Below, in pieces: positions 26,551 through 37,200 of a DNA stretch of 64,000 nucleotides; the stretch's first letter is position 1; every line of letters begins with the position of its first letter. The stretch covers positions 156,073 through 220,072 of the forward strand of contig CALXZM010000002.1 in assembly GCA_944393245.1 (NCBI GenBank). The letters are read 5' to 3'. The translations under genes were made by a program, and so were the position numbers. This stretch comes from an uncultured Alphaproteobacteria bacterium (GTDB taxonomy: Bacteria; Pseudomonadota; Alphaproteobacteria; Rs-D84). Under the pieces are notes generated by a model, which searched no databases, was not told the origin of the DNA, and was given only the letters and a program-made list of their open reading frames with translations.

Positions 26551-28126
26551 ATTTGCCCGTATGGCGCACCGCCGCCGCAATAAACGCATTAAACATCGGA
26601 TGACCATGATATGGCCCAGATTGAAATTCTGGGTGAAATTGACCGGCAATAAAAAATGGGTGATTTTTTAATTCCACTATTTCCGGCAGACGGCCATCTG
26701 GACTGCGACCCGATATTATCATGCCGGCACGTTCAAATTGGTCCGCAAACGACATATCCATTTCATATCTGTGACGATGGCGTTCTGATATTTGTGTTTC
26801 ACCGTATATTTTATGCGCCAATGTATCCGGTGTAATTACACACGGATATGCCCCCAAACGTAACGTGCCACCCATGTCCGCCGCGTCATGGTCGGGCATA
26901 ATATTAATAACAGGCGTACAATTTTTAGAAAATTCGGTCGAATCCGCATTTTCTATGCCCAATACATTACGTGCAAAATCTATGACTGCAACCTGCATCC
27001 CCAGGCATATGCCCATGTATGGCGTACCTGTTTCGCGTGCATATGTGGCCGCAGCAATTTTGCCATTGACGCCACGCGTACCAAATCCACCAGGCACCAA
27101 AATTCCATCGCAACCGGCCGCGGATGCGGATGAAAAATGTTCCGCATTTATCTTTTCAATATCAACGTGAACATTGTTTTGAATACCAGCATGGAACAAG
27201 GCTTCGTTCAAAGATTTATATGCGTCGGGTACATCAAAGTATTTTCCAACAACGCCTATCTTTACATGTGGTAAATCCGCAGACAAATAATGTTCTATGC
27301 GTTGAAATTTATCCATATTACCGGCTGCATTGGGCAAATCAAAATGGTCTGCAATTATATCAAACACATGTTGTGCATCATATGCCAATGGAATTTTATA
27401 AATGTTATCAACATCTATGCCACTGATTACATTTTTAGCAGGTAAATTACAGAACATTCCGATTTTTGCGCGTTCATCCGATGTCAACATACGTGGCGTA
27501 CGAACAATTAACATATCGGCCTGAATACCGTTTTCCAACAATTCGCGCACTGACATTTGTGTCGGTTTAGTTTTTAATTCACCACTTTTATCCAAATACG
27601 GTGCCAACGTTAAATGCACAAACATAACATTTTTGCGTCCAACATCATTTGCAAATTGACGTATGGATTCCAGGAATATTTTGCCCTCTATATCACCGAC
27701 GGTACCACCAATTTCACACACAACAAAATCAGTATCTGTGGGTGCGGCGATATATTCCTTTATCTTGTTACTGACGTGCGGAATCATTTGAACCGTCGCC
27801 CCCAGGTAATCCCCATGACGTTCAGCATTTAAAACATCCCAATAAATCCGACCGCCAGATACAGAATCGTTACGCGACAGGCGCACCCCCAAAAAACGTT
27901 CGTAATACCCTAAATCTAAATCTGTTTCAAATCCGTCATTGGTTACATAGACTTCACCATGCTGAAATGGCGACATTGTGCCTGGATCTATGTTCAAATA
28001 CGGATCAAATTTGCGCGCATGAACACTGTATCCGCGCGATTGAAGAAGGGCGCCACAACTTGCCGCCGCGACGCCCTTGCCCAAACTGGAAACCACACCA
28101 CCGGTAATAAAAATATATTTTGCCAT
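26549..28126 (-). CDS. pyrG: CTP synthase
   Basis: About 525 residues from the ATG at 28126 (MAKYIFITGGVVSSLGKG) with AAGGGGG upstream. An ATG at 28180 would add 18 atypical residues. The enzyme aminates UTP to CTP using glutamine. The N-terminal synthase domain has the P-loop GGVVSSLGKGVAAAS and CEIGGTVGDIEG. The C-terminal class I glutamine amidotransferase has PGGFGTRGVNGKI, the Cys nucleophile in GICLGMQVAVI, and the His-x-Glu in FHPEFQS. It is slightly shorter than the usual 535-545 at the C-terminus. Confidence 0.96.
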   Translation of the reverse strand: MAKYIFITGGVVSSLGKGVAAASCGALLQSRGYSVHARKFDPYLNIDPGTMSPFQHGEVYVTNDGFETDLDLGYYERFLGVRLSRNDSVSGGRIYWDVLNAERHGDYLGATVQMIPHVSNKIKEYIAAPTDTDFVVCEIGGTVGDIEGKIFLESIRQFANDVGRKNVMFVHLTLAPYLDKSGELKTKPTQMSVRELLENGIQADMLIVRTPRMLTSDERAKIGMFCNLPAKNVISGIDVDNIYKIPLAYDAQHVFDIIADHFDLPNAAGNMDKFQRIEHYLSADLPHVKIGVVGKYFDVPDAYKSLNEALFHAGIQNNVHVDIEKINAEHFSSASAAGCDGILVPGGFGTRGVNGKIAAATYARETGTPYMGICLGMQVAVIDFARNVLGIENADSTEFSKNCTPVINIMPDHDAADMGGTLRLGAYPCVITPDTLAHKIYGETQISERHRHRYEMDMSFADQFERAGMIISGRSPDGRLPEIVELKNHPFFIAGQFHPEFQSGPYHGHPMFNAFIAAAVRHTGK

Positions 28127-28169
28127 AAGAAATGCCCCCTTATGGAATTTCATCATACGAATTTTTTCA

Positions 28170-28199
28170 TTGCGGTGCAATTAAATAAATTCCTATACT
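28170..28199 (+). promoter_or_regulatory. Promoter for a probably leaderless comEC mRNA
   Basis: TTGCGG-18 nt-TATACT, with the ATG of comEC exactly 7 nt after the -10 box and no Shine-Dalgarno sequence. Transcription would start at or next to the start codon. Confidence 0.6.
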
Positions 28200-28206
28200 T
28201 TTTTAC

Positions 28207-30120
28207 ATGCGGGAATTGTGGATAAATCAATCAGGTAACTGGTTTTTGTGGGTGCCATTCTTGATGGCGTTCGGGGCAGGATTATATTTTAATATCGCCA
28301 ATGAACCGAACTTTACCATTTGTGCCATCGGTATGGTGGCATTAATTATTTTGATTGCATTATGCAAACGTGTATTTGTACGCGCGATTATGCTGTTTCT
28401 GTTCGGATTTTGTTATGCATGCGTATTCACACATATTATCAACACACCACAACTGTCACATCCAGTACATGGAATATCAATCAATGGCACTGTTAAAAAT
28501 ATTGATTATACCGCCGACAAATCCAGAATTTATATCAAAACAGACAATGGCATGAATGTGCGTGTATCGTTACAGAACAACACACCCCCACCAAATATTG
28601 GCGATAAAATTCGTGCAAATGTTGGACTGTTCCATCCAGATGGTGCCGATGCCCCAGAATCGTTTGACTATGCACGTTGGGCTTATTTTAACGGGTTGAC
28701 CGCCACGGGATATATTAATGATTTTACAATTACATCACACGCGCACAACAACAGTATATCAAACCTGCGCGACAATTTACACAGACGGGCTAAATCTTTC
28801 CTGGTTGATACATTGGTGTTGGGTTATAAAAATGCAGTACCGGACACAGATGCTGAAATATGGACAGCAACAGGCGTCGGACACGTTTGGTCCATCAGTG
28901 GGTTTCATATAACGCTGGTATCTGCGTGGTTGTTTGCGATATTTTATTTACTGTTTCGTGCAATCGCACCAATTACAAAACGTATACCCGCACGAATACC
29001 AGCATTATGTTGCGCATGGATTGGATTATTATTTTATGTAATTTTATCTGGCGCAGATGTTGCAACAATGCGCGCTTTTATCATGGCCACGTTGGTATTT
29101 GTGGCTTTTATACTGGGACGGCGCGCAATTTCAATGCGTAATGTTTGTATCGCTTTTTGTGTATTGTTTTTGATGAACCCACACTTTGTTATGCAACCTG
29201 GTTTTCAATTATCTTTTGCCGCGATATTTGGGCTGGTATGGTTATGGAATGACATACGGCCCAAAATGCCACACAATAAAATTTTGAAAATTATCTGTAC
29301 CGCTGTGTTAACGTCCGTGGTCGCGACAATGTTTACGGCACCGTTTGTAATTACGCACTTTTATGATTTGCCTATTTATGGACTGATTGGAAATTTAATA
29401 TTGTTACCAATATTTTCAATTGCAATTATGCCGTTGGTATGTCTGGGAACAGTTACTTTATTTATTGGGTGGATGGGACCAATAAATTTGGCAGAATATA
29501 TTTATGAAATTTGTATGAATATTGGAACCAGTATCGCCACCCTGCCCGGCGCAACCATTACCATGCCACATATTCCAAATACGGCCATGGTGTTCGTTAT
29601 TTGCGCAATGGCGTGCATAATGTTTATTCGGCCAATACGCATAAAAATAAATTACATATTTGGCATAATATTAATATGTATCGGTATTTGTATAACCGCG
29701 CTGTATCCGAAACCCGTATTTTACGTAACAAATGATCATGAACTGGCCGCGTTTGTCGGCGAAAATGGCAAACTGGAATTTACAAAATCACGTGCGTCAA
29801 ATCATTATTTTACTTTTGATACATGGAAACGGTTAAATGGTGAACCAATTGGAACCAAAAATAATCGTCGCAAACCAAACGATGGGGTATGGATATATGA
29901 AACACCACATTTCACATTGGCATATATTCAACGCTTTACGCCATTAAGCAAAAAGATTGTGCGCATGTGTCGTGATGAAAACACAGATTTTATTGTTTCT
30001 TACTTTGACATTGACGCACCACAATGTAATCAGAAAATTTTGCGTGATGGTTTTGTAATTTATCCGTCTGGGAAAATTAGATATGTTTATCATCGACGTC
30101 CGTGGCATATTCAGCACTGA
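28207..30120 (+). CDS. comEC: ComEC/Rec2-family DNA-uptake channel protein
   Basis: 637 residues, polytopic. ComEC moves single-stranded DNA across the inner membrane during natural transformation. An N-terminal OB-like region (about 85-160, with GISINGTVKNIDYTADKSR and NIGDKIRANVGLFHP) precedes the competence domain (about 210-480), which carries VWSISGFHITLVSAWLF, GADVATMRAFIMATLVF and QPGFQLSFAAIFGLVWLW. The C-terminal part (about 505-637) lacks the HxHxDH metallo-beta-lactamase motif of Gram-positive ComEC, as in many Alphaproteobacteria. Other competence genes are not in the window. The 3' end overlaps convergent truA by 44 bp. Likely leaderless. Confidence 0.9.
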   Translation: MRELWINQSGNWFLWVPFLMAFGAGLYFNIANEPNFTICAIGMVALIILIALCKRVFVRAIMLFLFGFCYACVFTHIINTPQLSHPVHGISINGTVKNIDYTADKSRIYIKTDNGMNVRVSLQNNTPPPNIGDKIRANVGLFHPDGADAPESFDYARWAYFNGLTATGYINDFTITSHAHNNSISNLRDNLHRRAKSFLVDTLVLGYKNAVPDTDAEIWTATGVGHVWSISGFHITLVSAWLFAIFYLLFRAIAPITKRIPARIPALCCAWIGLLFYVILSGADVATMRAFIMATLVFVAFILGRRAISMRNVCIAFCVLFLMNPHFVMQPGFQLSFAAIFGLVWLWNDIRPKMPHNKILKIICTAVLTSVVATMFTAPFVITHFYDLPIYGLIGNLILLPIFSIAIMPLVCLGTVTLFIGWMGPINLAEYIYEICMNIGTSIATLPGATITMPHIPNTAMVFVICAMACIMFIRPIRIKINYIFGIILICIGICITALYPKPVFYVTNDHELAAFVGENGKLEFTKSRASNHYFTFDTWKRLNGEPIGTKNNRRKPNDGVWIYETPHFTLAYIQRFTPLSKKIVRMCRDENTDFIVSYFDIDAPQCNQKILRDGFVIYPSGKIRYVYHRRPWHIQH

Positions 30121-30835
30121 CAAAATATAACCCACACGCCGGCGCAGTTGGACCAGCCGCTGACCGATTACACGCAACAAAAATTTCATCAATATCATAC
30201 GGTTTTCCCAAACCAATTTCCACCAATGTGCCAACCATATTACGTACCTGATGATGTAAAAAAGAACGTGCAGAAAATTCAAACACAACGTAATCACCAC
30301 TGCGTTTTATTTGACACGTATCCAGTGTTTTTATTGGACTTTTGGCCTGGCACTGGGTGGCACGAAAACTGGTAAAATCATGATGGCCCAATAACTGTTT
30401 GGCCGCACGACGCATTGCAGTAATATTCAATTTACGTGGCACCCACCATACACGATTTTTTTCCAACACTGGATGCGCACCACGATTTAAAACAACATAT
30501 TTATAATTACGACCTGTACATGAAAAACGTGCATGAAAATCATCGGGCACAATTTCGCACCCCAATACTGCAACCGGCGATGTGGCCAAATAAAAATTCA
30601 TCGCACGCATAACAGTCTGGACCGTGGGCGCGGTCGGCAAATCAAAATGCGCAACCATTGCCAACGCATGCACACCCGCATCAGTACGACCGGCGGCAAC
30701 AATGTCTGGGCGCACACCACAAAATTTTTCAATTGCATCCATTAACAAAGACTGTACGGATGGACCCTGGTGATTCTGTTGCCAACCGATTAAATCCGTA
30801 CCATCGTATTCAAGAGTTATTTTATAACGCGTCAT
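30077..30835 (-). CDS. truA: tRNA pseudouridine(38-40) synthase
   Basis: 252 residues. TruA isomerises U38-U40 in the anticodon arm. The sequence starts MTRYKITLEYDGTDLIGWQQ and carries the catalytic Asp in AAGRTDAGVHALAMVAHFD, RNYKYVVLNR, and FLHHQVRNMVGTLVEIG. It is the last gene of the def-fmt-small ORF-truA operon, directly adjoining the stop of the small Cys-rich ORF. It overlaps the 3' end of comEC on the other strand. Confidence 0.96.
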   Translation of the reverse strand: MTRYKITLEYDGTDLIGWQQNHQGPSVQSLLMDAIEKFCGVRPDIVAAGRTDAGVHALAMVAHFDLPTAPTVQTVMRAMNFYLATSPVAVLGCEIVPDDFHARFSCTGRNYKYVVLNRGAHPVLEKNRVWWVPRKLNITAMRRAAKQLLGHHDFTSFRATQCQAKSPIKTLDTCQIKRSGDYVVFEFSARSFLHHQVRNMVGTLVEIGLGKPYDIDEIFVACNRSAAGPTAPACGLYFVSAEYATDVDDKHI

Positions 30836-31018
30836 TTATCGCCCCAAACATTTATCACATTTAGTTTTTTCAAACGTGTACATAATCAATGATTGCATAC
30901 GTGCATATGTTTTACAACTGTGACAATGTGACCCAAAACACCCCAAGCATTCGCATTTACCAAAATCATTATGAACAGATAATTTTACATGCGCATGCCA
31001 CAATCCACAAAACTGCAT
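30836..31018 (-). CDS. Small Cys/His-rich protein (60 aa), probable zinc-binding
   Basis: I chose the ATG at 31018 because GGGGAA lies 6 nt upstream and the fmt stop is 2 bp before it. The product begins MQFCGLWHAHVKLSV and contains 8 Cys at about 4, 22, 24, 27, 32, 35, 54 and 57, plus His at 8, 10, 16, 31 and 33. The spacing CECLGC, CHSC and CDKC suggests one or two zinc sites. Its stop adjoins the truA start, so it is translated within the fmt-truA operon. A link to tRNA or formyl-methionine metabolism is only an inference from position. I know no named family. Confidence 0.65.
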   Translation of the reverse strand: MQFCGLWHAHVKLSVHNDFGKCECLGCFGSHCHSCKTYARMQSLIMYTFEKTKCDKCLGR

Positions 31019-31020
31019 TT

Positions 31021-31827
31021 TTATTCCCCGAATTTTATTTCTGCGCCATGCAGACCATTTAGGAAACTTTTCCAATCCATTGGCTTTTTACCGGCGGGCT
31101 GAATACGTAATATTTTTAATTCATTATTTTCAATACGCGTTTCCAGTATTTTTACATCCACACCGTTTATACGTGTGCGGCCCGCCCCCAACGCACGTAC
31201 CTGATTATGAATGTCACGTGGCGAACGCGTCCAATCCAATATTTCATCCGCACCCGTAAATTTGCGCGTAAACGTTGGTTCACCAATTTGTGGCGTTGAT
31301 GTGTATATGGCTGGATTTTTTAAATACTGAACCAGCATATCAGAACCAATTTCAGACACCATATGTTCAACGTCAGCATTTGTATCATTTTCACCAATTT
31401 TAAATGCGCGGCGCATATACACGCCACCAGCATCCAATTCAGGCGTCATTTGCATTAAACAAACCGCTGATTCTGTATCACCATTGTATATTGCAGTACG
31501 AATTGGCGATGGACCACGATATTTAGGTAAATCACTGGGGTGAATATTTACACACGGTGCAGAATTTAATACATTATCACGCAATATCACACCATAAGAC
31601 ACCACCACAACAATATCAGGCGAAAAATTATAATCATTGATATTCGTATACACCGGCAACCCATGTACGTCCGCCCACGCATTAACTGGCGACGGTGTTA
31701 AAATATGTTTTCGCCCCACTGGTTTTGGCGCACGTGTAAACACGGCCACGATTTCATGGCCTGACTTTCGAACCGCATCAAAGATTGGCACAACAAAATC
31801 ATTTGTGCCCATTAATACTGTCTTCAT
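31021..31827 (-). CDS. fmt: Methionyl-tRNA formyltransferase
   Basis: 268 residues, shorter than the usual 305-315. It formylates Met-tRNAi for initiation. The N-terminal domain has MKTVLMGTNDFVVPIFDAV, SYGVILRDNVLN and the formyl-folate site (NIHPSDLPKYRGPSPIRTAI), then LDAGGVYMRRAF. The C-terminal OB domain (about 200-268) is reduced but present (IRGAGRTRINGVDV-like region, RALGAGRTRING). The start overlaps the def stop by 4 bp (ATGA), a usual translational coupling. The shortened C-domain may affect tRNA binding, but the active-site motif is intact. Confidence 0.93.
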   Translation of the reverse strand: MKTVLMGTNDFVVPIFDAVRKSGHEIVAVFTRAPKPVGRKHILTPSPVNAWADVHGLPVYTNINDYNFSPDIVVVVSYGVILRDNVLNSAPCVNIHPSDLPKYRGPSPIRTAIYNGDTESAVCLMQMTPELDAGGVYMRRAFKIGENDTNADVEHMVSEIGSDMLVQYLKNPAIYTSTPQIGEPTFTRKFTGADEILDWTRSPRDIHNQVRALGAGRTRINGVDVKILETRIENNELKILRIQPAGKKPMDWKSFLNGLHGAEIKFGE

Positions 31828-32324
31828 TTATGTTTTCTGACCTTGCGCATAACCATTTCACGACGAACCGGCGACAGATAGTCAATAAACAACACGCCGT
31901 CCAAATGGTCTGTTTCATGTTGGACAATACGGGCGGGCAATCCAGACATTTTTGCAGCCATTTGTTTGCCATTTTCGTCCGTCCATTGAACATCGACCGA
32001 TTGCGGACGCGTAACATTCGCATATACCGGTAAATCGTCCGGCCCCAGAACGGACAGACATCCTTCTTCTAACGTGCATACATCAGCACTGCGCGTCAGT
32101 ATGGTGGGATTTATCATTTTGAACACGTTTTCCGTATCAGGATCCATCATTACCAAAAAACGTTTCAGGTGTCCCACCTGGGGTGCGGCCAATCCGACCC
32201 CGTTTTGATCGCGCATCATACCGACCATTTCATCCAAAATATCCAATATATCGGGGGTTATTTCCGTTACGGGTTCACACTTTTCCCGTAAAATCAAATC
32301 CCCGCAAAGTTTCATTTGCAACAT
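31824..32324 (-). CDS. def: Peptide deformylase
   Basis: 166 residues. It removes the N-formyl group from nascent proteins. All three metal motifs are present: GVGLAAPQVG (motif 1), EGCLSV with the metal Cys (motif 2), and QHETDHLDG with two His ligands and the catalytic Glu (motif 3). It is the first gene of the def-fmt-ORF-truA operon and is divergent from rmuC. Confidence 0.96.
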   Translation of the reverse strand: MLQMKLCGDLILREKCEPVTEITPDILDILDEMVGMMRDQNGVGLAAPQVGHLKRFLVMMDPDTENVFKMINPTILTRSADVCTLEEGCLSVLGPDDLPVYANVTRPQSVDVQWTDENGKQMAAKMSGLPARIVQHETDHLDGVLFIDYLSPVRREMVMRKVRKHK

Positions 32325-32366
32325 ACATAATTCCCTTTATAATAAATTCTAGCAAAGGATTGGAAA

Positions 32367-33245
32367 ATGACAACTTATATTTTCATACTGTTGGTTATAA
32401 TAGTAATTTTATTGATTGTGTTGTTAATGCGACGGCCAACGGTTGATATTTCCGGCCTGCGCGAAGATAATATACGACTGCGCGAACGGTTGGCGGAAAG
32501 ATTGGGCGCATTAAGCCAAAATGCAATTGAATTAAAAAATATCAGTGCCGACATTGCTAACTTTAAAAACATATTAATGGGTAACAAACAGGCCCGCGGT
32601 ACGTTCGGCGAACGCCAATTAGAAGATTTAATTACCGACATCATGCCGCCAGAATCGTATGCGTTTCAACACGTTATGGACACGGGTGTGCGACCAGACT
32701 GTATAATACGTCTGCCATATCCGCCGGGTGATATGATTATTGACAGCAAATTTCCACTGGAAAGTTATAATCGTATGATGGCGCAAAATGATGATGGTGC
32801 GCGCAAACAATTTGAACTGGACGTGCGCAAGCATATTGATGCAATCGCAGACAAATACATTATTCCCGGTAAAACGGCTGAATCTGCAATGATGTTTATC
32901 GCGTCTGAATCAATATTTGAAACGTTGCATCGTGAATTTCCAGGCGCAATTGATTATGCCGCACGACGCAAAGTATTTATTGTTTCACCATCCACACTGT
33001 GGGCAACACTGAACACCATACGGGCGGTTTTGTCCGACATCAAAATCAAACGCGTGGCCGACAAAATAAAACGCGAATTGGATTTATTGCTGGCGGATTT
33101 ATCACGTCTGGCCGACCGTGCAGGCAAAGTACAACAACATTTTGCCCAGGCATCCACTGATATAGAACAATTACAAACATCAATTGGAAAAATTGCGCCA
33201 CGTGCGGAAAAACTGCGTGAAATGAATTTTGGCGACGAAGAATAA
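32367..33245 (+). CDS. rmuC: DNA recombination protein RmuC family
   Basis: 292 residues, shorter than the roughly 475 of E. coli RmuC. An N-terminal membrane anchor (about 4-22) is followed by a coiled coil, then the nuclease-like core: GTFGERQLEDLITDIMP, the DCIIRLPYPPGDMIIDSKFP segment with the D-x-K signature, and MFIASESIFETL, VFIVSPSTLWATLNTIRAVL. RmuC limits inversion at short repeats and is predicted to be a PD-(D/E)XK-fold nuclease. A TATAAT box at about 32338 and the AAAGGA site precede the gene. Confidence 0.9.
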   Translation: MTTYIFILLVIIVILLIVLLMRRPTVDISGLREDNIRLRERLAERLGALSQNAIELKNISADIANFKNILMGNKQARGTFGERQLEDLITDIMPPESYAFQHVMDTGVRPDCIIRLPYPPGDMIIDSKFPLESYNRMMAQNDDGARKQFELDVRKHIDAIADKYIIPGKTAESAMMFIASESIFETLHREFPGAIDYAARRKVFIVSPSTLWATLNTIRAVLSDIKIKRVADKIKRELDLLLADLSRLADRAGKVQQHFAQASTDIEQLQTSIGKIAPRAEKLREMNFGDEE

Positions 33246-33265
33246 ATTACATAACATACAAGTAA

Positions 33266-33505
33266 CTATTTCTTCTTTTTCAAAATTTGTTTTTGTAAAT
33301 TCAGAATTTGATTTTCCCGATCTTTGATTGTTTCAATCAATCGATTGTTTTCCAAACGCAAATTTTCCAAATCGCGCCGGTTGACAATTATTTCATTTGA
33401 CAGACGCAAATTTGTTTTTCTGTTGAAAAACAACATTATTAACGCCCCCAGCAACGCGCCAGTAACACCAACTGTTAAATCATATAAAACATCCGTTATA
33501 ACCAT
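33266..33505 (-). CDS. Small membrane-anchored coiled-coil protein (79 aa)
   Basis: N-terminal membrane helix (about residues 8-27, GVTGALLGALIMLFF) followed by a charged coiled coil (NRRDLENLRLENNRLIETIK) and a Lys-rich end. No Shine-Dalgarno is visible, but a TATAAT box (minus strand, 33512-33517) ends 6 nt before the ATG, which suggests a leaderless mRNA. The family is not recognised. It is convergent with rmuC, and the HAD gene lies upstream on the same strand. Confidence 0.6.
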   Translation of the reverse strand: MVITDVLYDLTVGVTGALLGALIMLFFNRKTNLRLSNEIIVNRRDLENLRLENNRLIETIKDRENQILNLQKQILKKKK

Positions 33506-33539
33506 GTCATGATTATAACGGATACATATTCAATATGCA

Positions 33540-34142
33540 CTAGGCAGATTTTCTTAAACCAGTTTTGCGGTCAACCCATACCTGTTCGGCGGCGATTTCC
33601 ATTATGGGCATATCACTGCGACTGTCTGAATATGCACGAACAACATATGGTATAACCTTATTTTTTTTCGCCCATTCATCCATGGCAATAACTTTATTTT
33701 TTCCCCAGCACAAAAATTCGTATTTCCATGGTTTATGATCGTCCATGCGTGAACATAACACTGCATCAAATTTCATATCACGTACCAAATGCGGTATCAT
33801 ATAATCCGCACTGGCAGAAATTAATAATACACTGCGACCAGCGGCGCGTTCCTTGGCCACTTGGTCACGGGCCCAACCAAAACGTTCACGTTTATGTTGT
33901 TTTATAAACGCGGGCGCAAACCGTTGCACCATATCCGCCGTTAAAAAGCAACGCATTGTTTGACGCCACCATATTCCCCCCGGGTTAAACGGACGAACAA
34001 CGGCCGCAACAGCCATCAATGGTAAAAACAACCACGGGCGCAATGAATGACGAAAACAATATTTTACAAATTCTACGTTTGTGTCGCGGGCAGACAAAGT
34101 CCCATCAAAATCAAAAACGACAACTTCTTCTTTCTTTAACAT
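33540..34142 (-). CDS. HAD-superfamily hydrolase (HAD-IB, phosphoserine phosphatase-like)
   Basis: 200 residues with an AAGGAA ribosome site. Motif I is VVFDFDGTLSARDT with the nucleophile and acid Asp. Motif II is LLISASADY, the Lys motif is near DDHKPWKYEF, and motif III/IV is AYSDSRSDMPIMEIA. A hydrophobic cap segment (LRPWLFLPLMAVAAVV, about 32-48) could touch the membrane. HAD-IB relatives act on phosphoserine, phosphatidylglycerophosphate or acyl-phosphates, and the substrate cannot be told here. Confidence 0.85.
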   Translation of the reverse strand: MLKKEEVVVFDFDGTLSARDTNVEFVKYCFRHSLRPWLFLPLMAVAAVVRPFNPGGIWWRQTMRCFLTADMVQRFAPAFIKQHKRERFGWARDQVAKERAAGRSVLLISASADYMIPHLVRDMKFDAVLCSRMDDHKPWKYEFLCWGKNKVIAMDEWAKKNKVIPYVVRAYSDSRSDMPIMEIAAEQVWVDRKTGLRKSA

Positions 34143-34201
34143 TTATAATTCCTTTGATAATTCGTCGGGATTATAGCAATGTTTTTTTATATTTGCACAA
34201 A

Positions 34202-34224
34202 AAAATGGGGCAACGCCCCATTTT
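34202..34224 (-). terminator. Terminator of the RND efflux operon
   Basis: ATGGGGC-aac-GCCCCAT with a T-run on the minus strand, 2 bp after the RND stop. Confidence 0.85.
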
Positions 34225-34225
34225 A

Positions 34226-37200
34226 TCAACGATGCTTGCGTTTTAATTTTTGACGCGCGCGTTCCACCAGAAAGAACAACGCAGGTGTCAAAACAAACGT
34301 AAATATCATACTGGCAAACATACCACCAATCATAACGGCAGCCATTGCGACCTTCATACCGTCGGTTGACCATAACTGGGGTACCATACCAGTCATAACC
34401 GCAATGGACGTCATTAAAATCATACCCTGTTTATCCTTTAATTCAGTCCACAGTGCATCATACGGACGTTCACCATTCGCAATACGGCCAATTGTTGGTT
34501 CCAACACCAAAATATTGTTGTTAACCACCAATCCAACCAACATAACAAATGCCAACATCGCCCCAACATTCATTGACGCCCCTGACAAGAACATCAATGC
34601 AAACACGCCTGCAAAACTGGTAACGATTGACGTCGCAATTGTAAATGGGTGCGCCAACGAATTCAAAATAGCAGCCAACAACATATACGTCAGAATAACA
34701 GCCAACATAAATGCGTTTCCGATTTCTGTGGTTGTTTCGTCCTGAATTTCAGACATGCCACCAAATTCAATACCATATCCAGATTCCCAATCAATTTTGG
34801 CGATTGCGGCCTCTATCTTTTTCTGAACAGGGCCCATTGTGGATTTACCAATATTGACATCTATTTCTGTGATACGATTTTTATCAATACGGCTGATGTC
34901 TGGTGTCGCAGGAACAATTTGAACACTGCCCAATTCAGATAACGGCACCATGCCCTTTTGCGAATTGACAAATACATTATCAAACATGCCCATTGTCTTA
35001 AACGGTTTGGCAAATTCCAATATTATCGGATATTCTTCACCGTTTTCTTTGTACTTGTAATCGTCATTACCGTACAGTGCAGTACGCAATGTCGCCCCAG
35101 CATACGAATTTTGTACACCCCAGAAATTCATTTTATCCTGATCTGGGACAAAACGCGTTTCGTTACCAGGTGTCTGTTGCGCCAAAACCGCACTTTGTAC
35201 CTCTGGAATATCGTTTATCATATCCAGAATTTGATTTGCATATGCGGTGCGCTTTGCATCATCTGCACCATACACATTTAACACAATGTCCGCAGATGTT
35301 GCGCCACTGGAAATCGCCTGGCCGGCACGAATTTGAATTTCAACATCTGGGATATCCGCCAGGGCCGGCAAAATTTCACGTGCAATTTCTTTATCAGACT
35401 TTTCACGTTCTGAAACATCTGTTAACGTTAATTTTACAGCGATATTTTGTAATCCACGATCACCAATTTTGACAGAAACATGTGTAACTTCATCAAACTG
35501 TTGCAGACGATGTTCTATCTGTTGGGCAATTTCTGATGACTTTTCATATGTTGCCCCCATCGGCGCACGCGCGGTTATGTTGATTTCATTTGCATCCGTT
35601 GACGGCGCAAATTCATTTCCAACAAATTTCATCAACATCGCAGACCCAATCAGCACAACAACCGCCATAACAACCACACGCCACGGATGTGCGTGCTGAT
35701 AATCATACCAACGACGTAATTTTGATTCTGGCTTTTTATTCGCAGAACCATTATCTGAAACAACTGTTGCACGGACTGTTTTAGCGTTTTGTGCTTTTTT
35801 ATTTTTCTTGTTCCCAGTCAACCGCAAGAATTTTGCAATCATCATCGGTGTTAACGTGAACGAGAATAACAATGACAGCAATGTTAAATACACAACCGTC
35901 AAACCAAACTGATTCATAAATTGACCGGCAATACCACTCATAAACGCCAACGGTAAAAACACAACGACGTTTGTACCAACACCCGCCAAAACGGATACAG
36001 CAACCTTTTTCGTACCATCAATGGCCGCGTTTTCTGGGTCTTTGCCGTTACGCATTTCCTGTAATGCGGATTCAATCAAAATAATTGCGTTTGACACCAA
36101 TGTCCCCAGCGCAGACGAATATGCCAACAGCGTCATCGCATTAATTGTAAAATTGCTGGCATCCATAAAGAAGAATCCTGCAATCAATGACGCCGGTATA
36201 ACGATACCCGCAATAATTGTCGAACGCCAATTACGTGTAAATATCAGCAAAACCAATACAGTAAATATAACCCCCAGAACAATTCCCCATATTGTGCCGT
36301 ATGTTTCATCAGCAACCGCAATCGATGAATCAGATATTATTTCCATTGTTGCGTCCGGGAAATGTGACTGCAATTCAGATTGCAATTGCGGCATTTGTTC
36401 GCGTAATTCACGCGATACGTTTATCGCATTACCATCCGACGATTTAACAACAGACGCAATAACAACATCATCACCATCATAACGTGCACCATTTTCTAGT
36501 TCACGCGCAGAATCCGTTACAGTCGCAATGTCACTTAATTTGAATGTTTGCCCTTCGATTGTGGTTAATTGTAAATTGGCAATTTCATCAACACTGGCAA
36601 ATTCACCGACAAAGCGAACGTTTGAAGAATTTGCCCCAAATTCAATTTTTCCACCAGGTACATTCAAATTATGCGCACCCAACGCAGATACCACATCCAT
36701 AACGGTTGCACCACGCGCAGCCAACAATTCTGGATTCATTTCAATGCGGATGGCACGCGTTTCACCACCAAAAACATCAACACTGGCGACGCCCTCTATC
36801 CCTGTAATACGATTGGACAAAGTATCATCAACATATTCCTGTAAATCACGCAGATTTGAACCAGTGACCGCAATATCTATGACAGATTCTTCCAGTGGAT
36901 TTAATTTTTCAACAATCGGTTGTTCCATGTCCTGGGGGAATTCTGATATCAACGAATCCAGTTTCGTTTTTACTTCGGTCGCCTTGTCATTGACGTCAAC
37001 CCCCAGATTGAATTCCGCCATAACAAAACCACCGTTTTCAAACGCCTGGGATGTGATTTTTTTCAATTCAGATACTTCTGAAATCGCATCTTCGGCACGT
37101 TTGATAACCTGGGATTCTATTTCAGATGGCGCAGCCCCAGGATATACAAACGTTGCCGTTACCATCGGAAAATCAACCGATGGCGTGCGTTCTATGTTCA

